Source: Desulfolutivibrio sulfodismutans DSM 3696 (lineage in GTDB: Bacteria > Desulfobacterota > Desulfovibrionia > Desulfovibrionales > Desulfovibrionaceae). Taken from it: a DNA stretch of 64,000 bases. Below, one piece after another: positions 28,357 to 35,932 of this stretch. The stretch spans positions 2,439,001 to 2,503,000 of the forward strand of contig NZ_CP045504.1 of NCBI RefSeq assembly GCF_013376455.1, written 5' to 3'. The translations under genes and the position numbers were made by a program. A model generated the notes under the pieces. That model did no database searches. It saw only the letters and a list, made by a program, of their open reading frames with translations, and was not told where the DNA came from. The first letter of the stretch is position 1; the number at the start of each line of letters is the position of its first letter.

Positions 28357-28991
28357 GGGATGCCTCCTTGGCGCGTTTCGGATCGTTCGTCGGAAGGACC
28401 ACAGGCCGTGCGGGCCAGATGTCTTCCAGGAGGCCACCATGCAGCGGCCCGCGCAGGGGGGCATCTTTTTTTCGGCAAGCGGCGCGAACGCTTCCGGCAA
28501 CGGAAACCCCGCCGAGGTATGGCGCGCCTGGCGCCGGTCGCCCGTTTATAGATGTTTTGACGCCGTTTGCGGCCTCTTTCGCCTGGGGAAAGGACCAATT
28601 GCCGTCCATGGCCGGGAGCGGCCCGGTAAGCGGCGGGATTTTCCTGGTCAACGGGGCAGCGGCCACACGGGGGAAACGCCCTTTTCTCCCGGCACAGGGA
28701 GAAAAAAACGCCCAATGCGCATGACAACCGGCGAAAAAAACGCCTTGCTCCTGCGGGCCGAAACATGGCGACCAACGGACAACCCACTGGGAACAAAGCA
28801 TATTTGCAAGGGGAACACTTCATGCAAAGTCACACCTGCTGTCAGGGCGGCACGGCGCGGCGTCCCCGGCGAGGACGCCGGAACCTCAGGCGCGTGTTCT
28901 TCCCGCCCTCCCCCATGGCGGCCAGCCGCGGCCGGGCTGAAACCCTGGATCGCCGTCGGCTCGCCAGGCATGAACGAACCTGGAGGATTCC
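28357..28991. other. Divergent intergenic region
   Basis: 635 bases between the symporter operon (minus) and the CGGC cluster (plus). No frame here looks like a gene. Both sets of promoters must lie here. At 28682-28705 a perfect 9-bp stem (TTTTCTCCC, six-base loop, GGGAGAAAA) is flanked by extra A residues. It lacks a trailing T-run for either side, so it is better read as a possible operator or leader structure than a terminator. Confidence 0.5.
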
Positions 28992-29351
28992 ATGGAAAAG
29001 ATTCTGATCGTCGGCTGCCAGAAGGCTATGGGCGACGTCTGCATCGGATGTTCACGCTGCCTGGTGGCCTTCAACCGGCGGCTGGGGCTGTTTTCGGGAT
29101 ATAAGGAGGCCGAGGTCATCGGCCTTCTGAGCTGCGGCGGCTGTCCCGGATCGGTGATCGTCACCCGCCTGGCCCAGGTCAAGCTCTGGAACGCCCCCAT
29201 GAACGAAAAACCCACGGTGGTGCATATTGCGCCCTGTATCGGCGACCACTGTCCCTATGCGGACGACATCATGACCAAAATCCAGGTCAAAAGCGGCATC
29301 CCCGTGGTCCTGGGCACGCACCCCTTCGCCCCCTCGGACATCTTCGCGTAA
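28992..29351 (+). CDS. CGGC domain protein
   Basis: 119 residues. Contains the name-giving motif in LLSCGGCPGSVIVTR (about residues 47-61) plus CIGCSRC near residues 17-23 and PCIGDHCPYADDI later, so many cysteines are placed to bind a metal or cluster. The CGGC family is widespread in anaerobes but has no proven function. GGAGG five bases upstream supports the start. First gene in a row with a metallo-beta-lactamase-fold protein, a second CGGC-like protein and a NifX-ferredoxin fusion, which suggests metal or metal-cofactor handling. Confidence 0.88.
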   Translation: MEKILIVGCQKAMGDVCIGCSRCLVAFNRRLGLFSGYKEAEVIGLLSCGGCPGSVIVTRLAQVKLWNAPMNEKPTVVHIAPCIGDHCPYADDIMTKIQVKSGIPVVLGTHPFAPSDIFA

Positions 29352-29354
29352 GCC

Positions 29355-30236
29355 ATGGCCGCCCATCCGATCCTTCACGACCGCCTGCCCGCTTCATCCC
29401 CGGGCCTTTGCCTCGCCGTCCTGGCGGACAACGACGCCCGGCCCGGCTTTTGCGCCGAACACGGCCTGAGCCTTTGGCTCATGCTTCCCGGCGGCGGCCT
29501 GTGGCTGTGGGACACCGGACAAAGCGGGCTTTTCCTCGAAAACGCCCGGCGGCTGGGGCTGTCGCCGGAGACGGCCCGGGGCGTGGCCTTAAGCCACGGA
29601 CATTACGACCACGCCGGGGGCCTGGAGCACCTGCTGCGCCGCCCCGGTTTCAAAGGCGAGATCGTGGCCCATCCGGCCTTCGCCATCCCCCACTACCGGC
29701 GCACGGCCTCAGCCTTCGCCTGCGACATCGGCTGCCACTGCCCCCCGCCCCTCCTGAAGGAACGTCTGCGCGTGGTCCACGCCCCGACCCGGATCGATTC
29801 CGGCCTGCACATCCTCCCGGCCATCCCGCGCCAGCGCGGCCACCGGCAGGCCACAGGCGGCATGTTCCTCGACGCAGGCGGCCAGTGGCCGGACATCATC
29901 CCGGACGACGCCTGCCTGGTCCACACCCAGGGCGGCACGCTCACCGTCATCCTCGGATGCTGCCACAGCGGCGTCGCCAACACCCTGGACGCCGTGCGGG
30001 AACACTTCGGCGACGCCCCGATCAGCCTTCTGCTCGGCGGTCTGCACCTGGCCGGGGAGGATCGGCAGACGATCCTCGACGCCCTGGAGGCCATCACCCG
30101 CCACGGGGTGCGGGCCCTGTGCCCCGGGCACTGCACCGGGGAAACGGCCACGGCCCTTTTGCGCGAACAGTTTCCCGGCCCGGTCATTCCCCTGGCCGCC
30201 GGCCTGATCCTTGAACTCAGAGGAGACGCCCCATGA
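29355..30236 (+). CDS. MBL-fold metallohydrolase
   Basis: 293-residue metallo-beta-lactamase-fold protein with the metal motif SHGHYDHAGG (about residues 79-88), a later CCHSG and the final CPGHCTG. The layout matches the group containing 7,8-dihydropterin-6-methyl-aminobenzene-phosphate synthase-like enzymes (COG1237), where a pterin or phosphoester substrate has been proposed. It begins three bases after the CGGC gene and overlaps the next CGGC gene by four bases (ATGA), so the three are coupled. The true substrate is unknown. Confidence 0.88.
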   Translation: MAAHPILHDRLPASSPGLCLAVLADNDARPGFCAEHGLSLWLMLPGGGLWLWDTGQSGLFLENARRLGLSPETARGVALSHGHYDHAGGLEHLLRRPGFKGEIVAHPAFAIPHYRRTASAFACDIGCHCPPPLLKERLRVVHAPTRIDSGLHILPAIPRQRGHRQATGGMFLDAGGQWPDIIPDDACLVHTQGGTLTVILGCCHSGVANTLDAVREHFGDAPISLLLGGLHLAGEDRQTILDALEAITRHGVRALCPGHCTGETATALLREQFPGPVIPLAAGLILELRGDAP

Positions 30237-30634
30237 CCAAAATCGGCCTGATCCGGTGTGAGAAAAACGAAACCCGCTGTCCCCTCACCGGCTGTCTGAC
30301 AAGCCTTCACAACGCCGCACAAGGCTTTGCCGACTTGGCCCAGCCCGAACTCATCGGCGTTTTCACCTGCCATTGCCCCGGCGACCACATCGCCGACATG
30401 GCCAAAATCCTCAAATCCAAGGGCGCTGAAGTCATCTCCTGGTGTACCTGCGCCTTCGCCCGCCGGGAAGGCGGCGCATGGGTTTTGGGCGGGGGATTTT
30501 GCGACCACCTGGACGAACTGGCGCAACGTGTCGCCCGGGAGACCGGACTCCCCTGTATCCTTGGAACGGCGCATCTGCCCCAGGGATACGTCCCTCAAAC
30601 CTTCGATGCGCCCCAGGATCACGCCGACGGGTGA
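30233..30634 (+). CDS. CGGC-like cysteine-rich protein
   Basis: 133 residues, related in layout to the upstream CGGC protein: KIGLIRCEKNETRCPLTGC at the start, GVFTCHCPGDHIADMA where the CGGC motif would be (here CHCPG, so the motif is altered), WCTCAFA, and a conserved ending ILGTAH that parallels VLGTHPF in the first copy. GAGGAG seven bases upstream and a four-base overlap with the preceding gene support the start. Probably a divergent second copy with a related metal-binding task. Confidence 0.82.
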   Translation: MTKIGLIRCEKNETRCPLTGCLTSLHNAAQGFADLAQPELIGVFTCHCPGDHIADMAKILKSKGAEVISWCTCAFARREGGAWVLGGGFCDHLDELAQRVARETGLPCILGTAHLPQGYVPQTFDAPQDHADG

Positions 30635-30695
30635 AGGTAACCCGCCAGCCTCGCTGACCGGATCGAAAACCGCCCCGTGCGCCAAAGGATTCGCC

Positions 30696-31532
30696 ATGGT
30701 CATCGCCATTAGCGCCGCAGGCCCCGATATCGACGCCCCGTTCGATCCCGATTTCGGCCGCTGCCCGTATTTTTGCGTCTTCGACACCGAGAACGCCCAT
30801 TGCAGCGCCTGGGCGAACCCCTGCGCCGGACTGCGCTCCAGTGCGGGAGGCCGATCCGTGGAGTTATTGGCCGGACTCGGCGTGAACCGGGTTCTCACGG
30901 GAATCTGCGAAAAACCCGCCCTCGAGGCCTTGGCCAAGGCTGGCATCGCCGTGGCGACCTGCCAGGCCCCAACCGTCGGCAGGGCCATGGCGGACTGCAC
31001 AAAGACCATGGGGCTTCCCCTCCGCTGCGCGGCGGCCATAAGCCACGAAGAGGCCCTGGCCAGTCTCGGCTTTCCGGTGGTCTCGCCCATGGATATGGCC
31101 TTCGCCCCCCGCCTCGGGGGACGCGGCGGCGGCCGGGGCATGGGCGGAGGAGGGCGCGGAATGGGTGGCGGCCGGGGCATGGGCGGCTGCGGGCGCGGCA
31201 TGTCGGGATCGGGCGCGAACGCCGCCCCACGGCCCGCCATCCCCGGGCCGCCGACGCCCCGGCCGCCTGCGGCCAGGCCCCCGCGCCCAGGCAATGTCAC
31301 CGAGGCCAACACGCGACAACGCCAAAAGGCGGTCATCGACAGGACCGTGTGCACGGGATGCGGCGCTTGCGTCGCCTGCTGCCCCACGGGAGCCCTGTCC
31401 CTGCAGGCCGGGAAGGCCAGCGTCGACAGGTCGTTGTGCGTCGGTTGCGGCGCCTGCCTGCGGGCCTGCCCCACCGGGGCTGTCTCCCTTCCCCGCGCCC
31501 GGCGCATGCCGCCCTGTTTTCCCGAATCGTGA
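30696..31532 (+). CDS. NifX/NafY-type domain fused to a two-cluster ferredoxin
   Basis: 278 residues in three parts. Residues 1-125 form a dinitrogenase iron-molybdenum cofactor biosynthesis domain (VIAISAAGPDIDAPFDPDFGRC, then NRVLTGICEKPALEALAKAG and TCQAPTVGRAMA). Residues about 133-200 are a low-complexity glycine/arginine/methionine linker with repeated GRGMGG, followed by proline-rich sequence. Residues about 208-265 hold two ferredoxin clusters (CTGCGACVACCPTG and CVGCGACLRACPTG). AAAGGA lies seven bases before the ATG. Such small cofactor-domain proteins carry metal clusters. Here the fusion suggests delivery or redox assembly of a metal centre, with no nif genes in the window. Confidence 0.88.
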   Translation: MVIAISAAGPDIDAPFDPDFGRCPYFCVFDTENAHCSAWANPCAGLRSSAGGRSVELLAGLGVNRVLTGICEKPALEALAKAGIAVATCQAPTVGRAMADCTKTMGLPLRCAAAISHEEALASLGFPVVSPMDMAFAPRLGGRGGGRGMGGGGRGMGGGRGMGGCGRGMSGSGANAAPRPAIPGPPTPRPPAARPPRPGNVTEANTRQRQKAVIDRTVCTGCGACVACCPTGALSLQAGKASVDRSLCVGCGACLRACPTGAVSLPRARRMPPCFPES

Positions 31533-31601
31533 CGCCTCCTGACGCCAGATCCCGACTTCCGTTTTCTCTCCCAGGCCACTATCAATCCGTTGTCCTGCGC
31601 T

Positions 31602-31664
31602 TTGACAAAAAAAGTTCCATGTCGTAAATCTTTCGTGTTACTTCGCTATATAATATATATCACG
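31602..31664 (+). promoter_or_regulatory. AT-rich promoter with an imperfect palindrome, before the metal importer
   Basis: An AT-rich patch stands out in GC-rich surroundings. A perfect TATAAT lies at 31649-31654 within a 21-base dyad (CGCTATATAATATATATCACG, 31644-31664; CGnnATATA half-sites match around the centre). A TTGACA at 31602-31607 is 41 bases upstream of it, too far for a normal sigma-70 pair, so it may belong to another promoter or to a control site. The dyad over the -10 box looks like a repressor site. Resemblance to TATAT...ATATA operators of molybdate regulators is only suggestive. Confidence 0.55.
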
Positions 31665-31693
31665 ATCATCGACACATTCCCGAGGTATGCCCC

Positions 31694-32803
31694 ATGAAAT
31701 GCTCCCCCCTTGCAATGGCCCTGGTCCTGGCCTGCCTGATCGGCCTTGTCTCCATCCCGGCCCACGCCGCCGACACCCGCCCCGTCACCGACTCCCTGGG
31801 CCGCACCGTGCAGGTGCCTGCCAAGGTCGACCGGCTCATCTGCTCCGGCTCCGGCTGCCTGCGGCTTCTGACCTATCTCCAGGCCCAGGATATGGCCGTG
31901 GCCGTGGACGACATCGAGACCAAGCGGTCGGGGTTCGACGCCCGGCCCTACGCCCTGGCCAACCCCCAGTTCAAGACCATGCCGCTTTTCGGGGAGTTTC
32001 GCGGCCACGACAATCCCGAACTCATCGCCTCCTTAAACCCCGCCCCCCAGGTCATCCTCAAGACCTATGGAACCATGGGCCATGATCCCCAGGCCCTCCA
32101 GGACAAGACCGGCATCCCGGTGGTGGTCATGGACTACGGCGACCTGGGCAAGAACAAGGCCGCCTTCTACGCCACCCTGCGCATGATGGGCGACATCACG
32201 GGCAAAAAGGACCGGGCCGAAGAGGTCATCGCCTTTTTCGACAAAACCGAGGCCGACCTCATGGGCAGGATAAAAGGCATCCCCGAGGCCGGGCGCAAGA
32301 CCTGCTTTGTGGGCGGCATCGCCAAGAAGGGACCGCATGGGCTTTTGTCCACCGAGCCCACATATCAGCCCTTCGAGCTGGCCGGTTGCAAAAACGTGGC
32401 CCTCGAGGCCGGGGAAAACCTGGACCACGCCGTGGTGGCCAAGGAAAAGCTCGTGGTCTGGAACCCGGAGTATCTCTTCATCGACCTGGCCACGGCCCAG
32501 ATGGGCGAAAACGCCGGGGGCCTGTACGAAATCAAGACCGACCCGGTCTACGACGGCCTGTCCGCCAAGACCTCGGGCAAGGTCTACGGCCTTCTGCCCT
32601 ACAACTGGTATTCCATCAATTTCGGCTCCATCCTGGCCGACGCCTATTTCATCGGCAAGACCGTCAATCCGGACAGGTTCGCCGATGTGGACCCGGCGGC
32701 CAAGGCCGACGAGATCTATACCTTCCTGGTGGGCAAGCCGGTCTTCGCCCAGATGACCGGGGCCTTCGGGAACATGGCCTTCAAACCCCTGCCCCTGAAA
32801 TAG
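31694..32803 (+). CDS. Periplasmic metal/siderophore-type substrate-binding protein
   Basis: 369-residue binding protein of the FecB/BtuF type. A signal peptide ends at PAHAAD, followed by VTDSLGRTVQVP and a Rossmann-like pair of lobes with PQVILKTYG and GIPVVVMDYG. It works with the permease and ATPase encoded next. FecB-type importers take up ferric siderophores, heme, B12, or molybdate/tungstate in the MolBCA type. The linked FmdE gene makes a molybdenum, tungsten or cofactor substrate plausible but not proven. GAGGT precedes the ATG. Transcription probably starts in the AT-rich promoter about 35 bases upstream. Confidence 0.9.
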   Translation: MKCSPLAMALVLACLIGLVSIPAHAADTRPVTDSLGRTVQVPAKVDRLICSGSGCLRLLTYLQAQDMAVAVDDIETKRSGFDARPYALANPQFKTMPLFGEFRGHDNPELIASLNPAPQVILKTYGTMGHDPQALQDKTGIPVVVMDYGDLGKNKAAFYATLRMMGDITGKKDRAEEVIAFFDKTEADLMGRIKGIPEAGRKTCFVGGIAKKGPHGLLSTEPTYQPFELAGCKNVALEAGENLDHAVVAKEKLVVWNPEYLFIDLATAQMGENAGGLYEIKTDPVYDGLSAKTSGKVYGLLPYNWYSINFGSILADAYFIGKTVNPDRFADVDPAAKADEIYTFLVGKPVFAQMTGAFGNMAFKPLPLK

Positions 32804-32815
32804 CGGGGCGGGACC

Positions 32816-33886
32816 ATGCATTTCGGAGAGGGCCGGATTCCCGAGGCCTATCTGGCCCATGTGGGCCGCAAACGGCTCATCGTGTGTCTGTCCTGCGTAA
32901 TCCTGGCTGTGCTTTTCGTGGCCTCGGTGTCGCTTGGGCCGGTGAACGTGCCGCCCCTGGACGTCCTGGCGGCCTTTCTGGGCAAGGCGGCAAGCCCCAG
33001 GGACCAGATCATCGTCCTGTCCATCCGCCTGCCCCAGTCCCTGGCCGCCGCGCTTTCGGGCATGGCCCTGGCCGCGGCCGGGGCAGCCATGCAGTCCATC
33101 CTGCGCAACCCCCTGGGGTCGCCGTTCACCCTGGGCATCTCCCACGCGGCAGCCTTCGGCGCGGCCTTTTCGGTCATCATCCTGGGCAGCGGGATCATGA
33201 CCAGCAGCCAGGAGGGGGCGGTCACCATCTTAAACCCCTACCTGACCACGGGCATGGCCTTCGCCTTCTGTCTGGTGGCGGCGCTCATCGTGGTCGGGGT
33301 GTCGCGCCTGCGGGGGGCCAGCCCCGAGGTCATGGTCCTCACCGGCGTGGCCTTGGGCGCGCTTTTCACGGCCGGGACCATGTTTTTGCAGTATTTCGCC
33401 GATGACCGGCAGTTGGCGGCCATGGTTTTCTGGACCTTCGGGGACGTGGCCCGGGCCAAGTGGAACACCCTGGCCTTTATGGCCGTGGTGTCGCTTCCGG
33501 TGATCGGCTTTTTCTACCTGAACCGGCTGAACTTAAACGCCATCGACGCCGGGGACGAGACGGCCCGGGGCCTTGGGGTGCGGGTTGAGCGGCTGCGACT
33601 GGTGGGCATGCTCCTGGCCTCGCTTTTGACGGCCACGGTGGTGGCCTTTTTGGGGGTTATCGGCTTCGTGGGGCTGGTATGCCCGCATCTGGCCCGGTGG
33701 GCCGTGGGCGACGACCACCGATTTCTCCTGCCCCTGTCCTGCATTTTGGGCGCGGTGCTGCTTGTGGCCTCGGACACGGCGGCCCGGCTGGTCATCGCCC
33801 CGAGCGTGTTGCCGGTGTCGGTGCTCACGGCCTTTCTGGGCGCACCCACCTTCATCGCCCTGCTTCTCGGGAGGCGGAAGAAATGA
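32816..33886 (+). CDS. FecCD-family ABC transporter permease
   Basis: Inner-membrane permease of 356 residues with the FecCD helices, including IRLPQSLAAALSGMALAAAGAAMQ, NPLGSPFTLGISHAAAFGAA, VALGALFTAGTM, and GFVGLVCPHLAR close to the C-terminus (cytoplasmic coupling region). Starts 12 bases after the binding-protein stop, and its TGA overlaps the ATG of the ATPase gene by three bases. It would form a homodimeric channel. Confidence 0.94.
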   Translation: MHFGEGRIPEAYLAHVGRKRLIVCLSCVILAVLFVASVSLGPVNVPPLDVLAAFLGKAASPRDQIIVLSIRLPQSLAAALSGMALAAAGAAMQSILRNPLGSPFTLGISHAAAFGAAFSVIILGSGIMTSSQEGAVTILNPYLTTGMAFAFCLVAALIVVGVSRLRGASPEVMVLTGVALGALFTAGTMFLQYFADDRQLAAMVFWTFGDVARAKWNTLAFMAVVSLPVIGFFYLNRLNLNAIDAGDETARGLGVRVERLRLVGMLLASLLTATVVAFLGVIGFVGLVCPHLARWAVGDDHRFLLPLSCILGAVLLVASDTAARLVIAPSVLPVSVLTAFLGAPTFIALLLGRRKK

Positions 33887-34638
33887 AACTCTGCGCCAGG
33901 GACTTGGATGTCGGCTACCGGGACCGTCTGGTGCTCTCCCAGGTGGCCTTCGAGCTTGAGCCTGGGGAGATCCTGGCCGTTTTGGGGCCAAACGGCGTGG
34001 GCAAGACCACGCTCCTTCGCACCCTAAACGCCATGCTCCCGGCCCGGGGCGGCGCGGTCCTGGTCGAGGACGCGGACATCCTGCACATGTCCTCCCGCCA
34101 AATCGCCCAGACCATGGGCTATGTGCCCCAACGCTCCGAGGCCGGCAGGCTCACGGCGTTCGACGCCATCCTGCTCGGGCGCGTGCCGCACCTGCGCTTT
34201 GCCGTGCGCCAGGAGGATCTGCGGGTGGTGGATGCGGCCATCCGCCGCCTGGGGCTTGAGGAACTGGCCCTACGCAACCTGGACCGCATGAGCGGCGGCG
34301 AGCTTCAGAAGGTGTGCATCGCCCGGGCGTTGGTGCAGGAGCCCTCGGTGCTGCTTCTGGACGAACCCACCAGCAGCCTGGACCTGAAAAACCAGATGGA
34401 GATTTTAAATCTCGTGCGCGAGGTGGCCCAAGGCCACGGGGTGGGCGTGGTCATGACCATGCACGACCTGTCGGCGGCGCTGCGCTTCGCGAATCGGTTC
34501 CTGTTTCTGAAAAAAGGCCGGGTGCTGTCCGTGTGCGACCGGGAGGGCCTGTCGTCCGAGGTCATCGGCGAGGCCTACGGCGTGCCCGTTTGCATCGAAT
34601 GGATCAGGGGATGTCCGGTGGTCATCCCGGAAAACTGA
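33883..34638 (+). CDS. FecE/FhuC-type ABC transporter ATP-binding protein
   Basis: 251 residues. Walker A GPNGVGKTTL (about residues 34-43), Q-loop YVPQRSE, signature MSGGELQKVCIARAL, Walker B VLLLDEPTSSLDL, and switch MTMHDLSAAL. Overlap with the permease gene (ATGA) shows coupling. The protein drives the importer encoded by the two preceding genes, which together with FmdE form one compact plus-strand unit. Confidence 0.94.
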   Translation: MKLCARDLDVGYRDRLVLSQVAFELEPGEILAVLGPNGVGKTTLLRTLNAMLPARGGAVLVEDADILHMSSRQIAQTMGYVPQRSEAGRLTAFDAILLGRVPHLRFAVRQEDLRVVDAAIRRLGLEELALRNLDRMSGGELQKVCIARALVQEPSVLLLDEPTSSLDLKNQMEILNLVREVAQGHGVGVVMTMHDLSAALRFANRFLFLKKGRVLSVCDREGLSSEVIGEAYGVPVCIEWIRGCPVVIPEN

Positions 34639-34666
34639 CGCGCGGCGACGCGGGAGGATACCGATC

Positions 34667-35275
34667 ATGGGCTGCACGCTCACCAAAGACCAACTGGATG
34701 CCGCCGTGGCCTTCCACGGCCATGAATGCCCGGGCCTGACCATCGGGCTGCGGGCCGCGGAACTGTGCCTGCGCGAGTTCGGCCACAATAACGACACGCC
34801 CATCCTGGCCGTGGTGGAGACGGACATGTGCGGCGTGGACGCCATCCAGGCGCTCACGGGCTGCACCTACGGCAAGGGCAACCTCATCCACCGCGACCTG
34901 GGCAAGATGGCCTTTTCCTTCTACCGCAAGACGGACGGTAAAAGCTTTCGGGCCGTGCTGCGGCCGGAATCCCATGGCGAGGCCGGGAACCTGGCCCGGT
35001 CGCTCATGAAGACGGTGTTTTCCGGCCAGGCCACCGAGGAGCAAAAACGGCTTTCCGCCGAGATGCGGGAGAAATACCGCCAGCACCTACTCTCACTCGA
35101 CCTGGCCGAGGTCTTCACCATCGGCGACGCGCCGCCCATGCCGCGCGGGGCGGCCATCCTGGACAGCCTGGTGTGCGAGCACTGCGGCGAATCGACCATG
35201 GAGTCGCGCACCCGGCGCTTTGGCGGCAAGACCCTGTGCATCCCCTGCTTTACGGCCGTGGAGCAGAAGATTTAG
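34667..35275 (+). CDS. FmdE family protein with a C-terminal zinc finger
   Basis: 202 residues. The FmdE domain (about 8-150) shows AVAFHGHECPGLTIGLRAA, ETDMCGVDAIQALTGCTYGKGN and a helical tail. A separate C-terminal finger follows with two Cys-x2-Cys pairs (CEHC and CIPC), like a DksA/TraR zinc ribbon. FmdE was named for association with tungsten/molybdenum formylmethanofuran dehydrogenase; in bacteria its role is unclear, with metal or cofactor handling proposed. Placement directly after a FecBCD importer (28-base spacer, GGGAGGA upstream) suggests it receives or senses the imported metal. Confidence 0.9.
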   Translation: MGCTLTKDQLDAAVAFHGHECPGLTIGLRAAELCLREFGHNNDTPILAVVETDMCGVDAIQALTGCTYGKGNLIHRDLGKMAFSFYRKTDGKSFRAVLRPESHGEAGNLARSLMKTVFSGQATEEQKRLSAEMREKYRQHLLSLDLAEVFTIGDAPPMPRGAAILDSLVCEHCGESTMESRTRRFGGKTLCIPCFTAVEQKI

Positions 35276-35411
35276 CCGACTGAGTAACGCATTTATACCA
35301 GGAAGCACTTGGCACATAGGCCGCTCAACAAACATGAATCATATTTTTCGGTTATTTCCAAATCGAAACAACGTTTTTGCGACTCAATCTAATGCCACAA
35401 GGAAGTTCGCC

Positions 35412-35732
35412 ATGATCTCAATGAGTGACGATGATTTTGATCATTTATTTAAATTACTGAATGCACTATCTGGAAATACTTATGCATGGAATCAGACCTC
35501 TGCAAAAAAAGAACACATTGATCAATTTGGAAAAAAAATTAACCCCGGGGACGTCTACTATAAACGCCAATACGGAAATTCCTACAGCCAAGAACTTAAA
35601 CTCTCCCGCCAATCAATGGAAAATATTCTTACAATACTATTTCATGGTTCTTTACAGCTTCGACAGGTTGGCGAACATTTTTTCAAAATAGAACAAGACA
35701 AGATCTTATCTTGTTACAAAAATATCCTATAA
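35412..35732 (+). CDS. AT-rich orphan gene of unknown function
   Basis: 106 residues; not recognised. The start at 35412 has AAGGA eight bases upstream (35334 is an open alternative without a ribosome site). The sequence is charged and soluble, with SDDDFDHLFKLLNAL, a central INPGDVYYKRQYG and KLSRQSMENILTILF. Codon use is clearly lower in GC than that of every neighbour (many AAA, TTT, ATA and TCA codons), as is the DNA from 35,280 to 35,790. This points to recent acquisition, together with the IS element that begins 58 bases downstream. No toxin or antitoxin signature is seen. Confidence 0.6.
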   Translation: MISMSDDDFDHLFKLLNALSGNTYAWNQTSAKKEHIDQFGKKINPGDVYYKRQYGNSYSQELKLSRQSMENILTILFHGSLQLRQVGEHFFKIEQDKILSCYKNIL

Positions 35733-35790
35733 CACCCCGCATAACCCATGTGACCAATGTAGAAATAACCTTGCACGCAATGCCCATAAT

Positions 35791-35803
35791 GAGACCGCTG
35801 CAC
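35791..35803. repeat. Left terminal inverted repeat of the IS5-family element
   Basis: GAGACCGCTGCAC, matching the reverse complement of the right end except one base (C/T). It is preceded by ATAAT. Confidence 0.85.
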
Positions 35804-35932
35804 AATCCTCTGATGTCGTTACGGAATTCTCTCGAAAGGTCTCGGTCGTCTGTTTCCGCCGTCGTTTAGCCGACAGCGCTGATCTTGTTTCACCTTGAGG
35901 CGGCGTTCGTCACTCCTTAGCGTAAGTGTTCC

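Noticed and set aside
28682-28705. Hairpin as a transcription terminator
   Set aside because: The stem is flanked by A residues on the plus strand and T residues lie on the wrong side for the minus strand; no gene ends beside it.
28368-28724. Plus-strand frame in the intergenic region before the CGGC cluster
   Set aside because: No ribosome site, no domain, and it starts antisense to the symporter operon leader; regarded as chance.
31110-31200. Repeated DNA pattern in the NifX-ferredoxin gene as a possible mobile repeat
   Set aside because: The repetition comes from Gly/Arg/Met codons in a linker, and the frame remains intact.
30696-31532. Nitrogen-fixation gene
   Set aside because: Only a NifX/NafY-type domain is present, with no nif structural or assembly genes in the window; such domains are common outside nitrogen fixation.
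31602-31654. TTGACA and TATAAT as a normal sigma-70 promoter pair
   Set aside because: The distance is 41 bases, far from the usual 16-18, so they are not treated as one promoter.
35220-35411. Possible N-terminal extension of the AT-rich orphan gene
   Set aside because: It would overlap the FmdE gene in another frame and no ribosome site supports it; the start at 35412 does have one.
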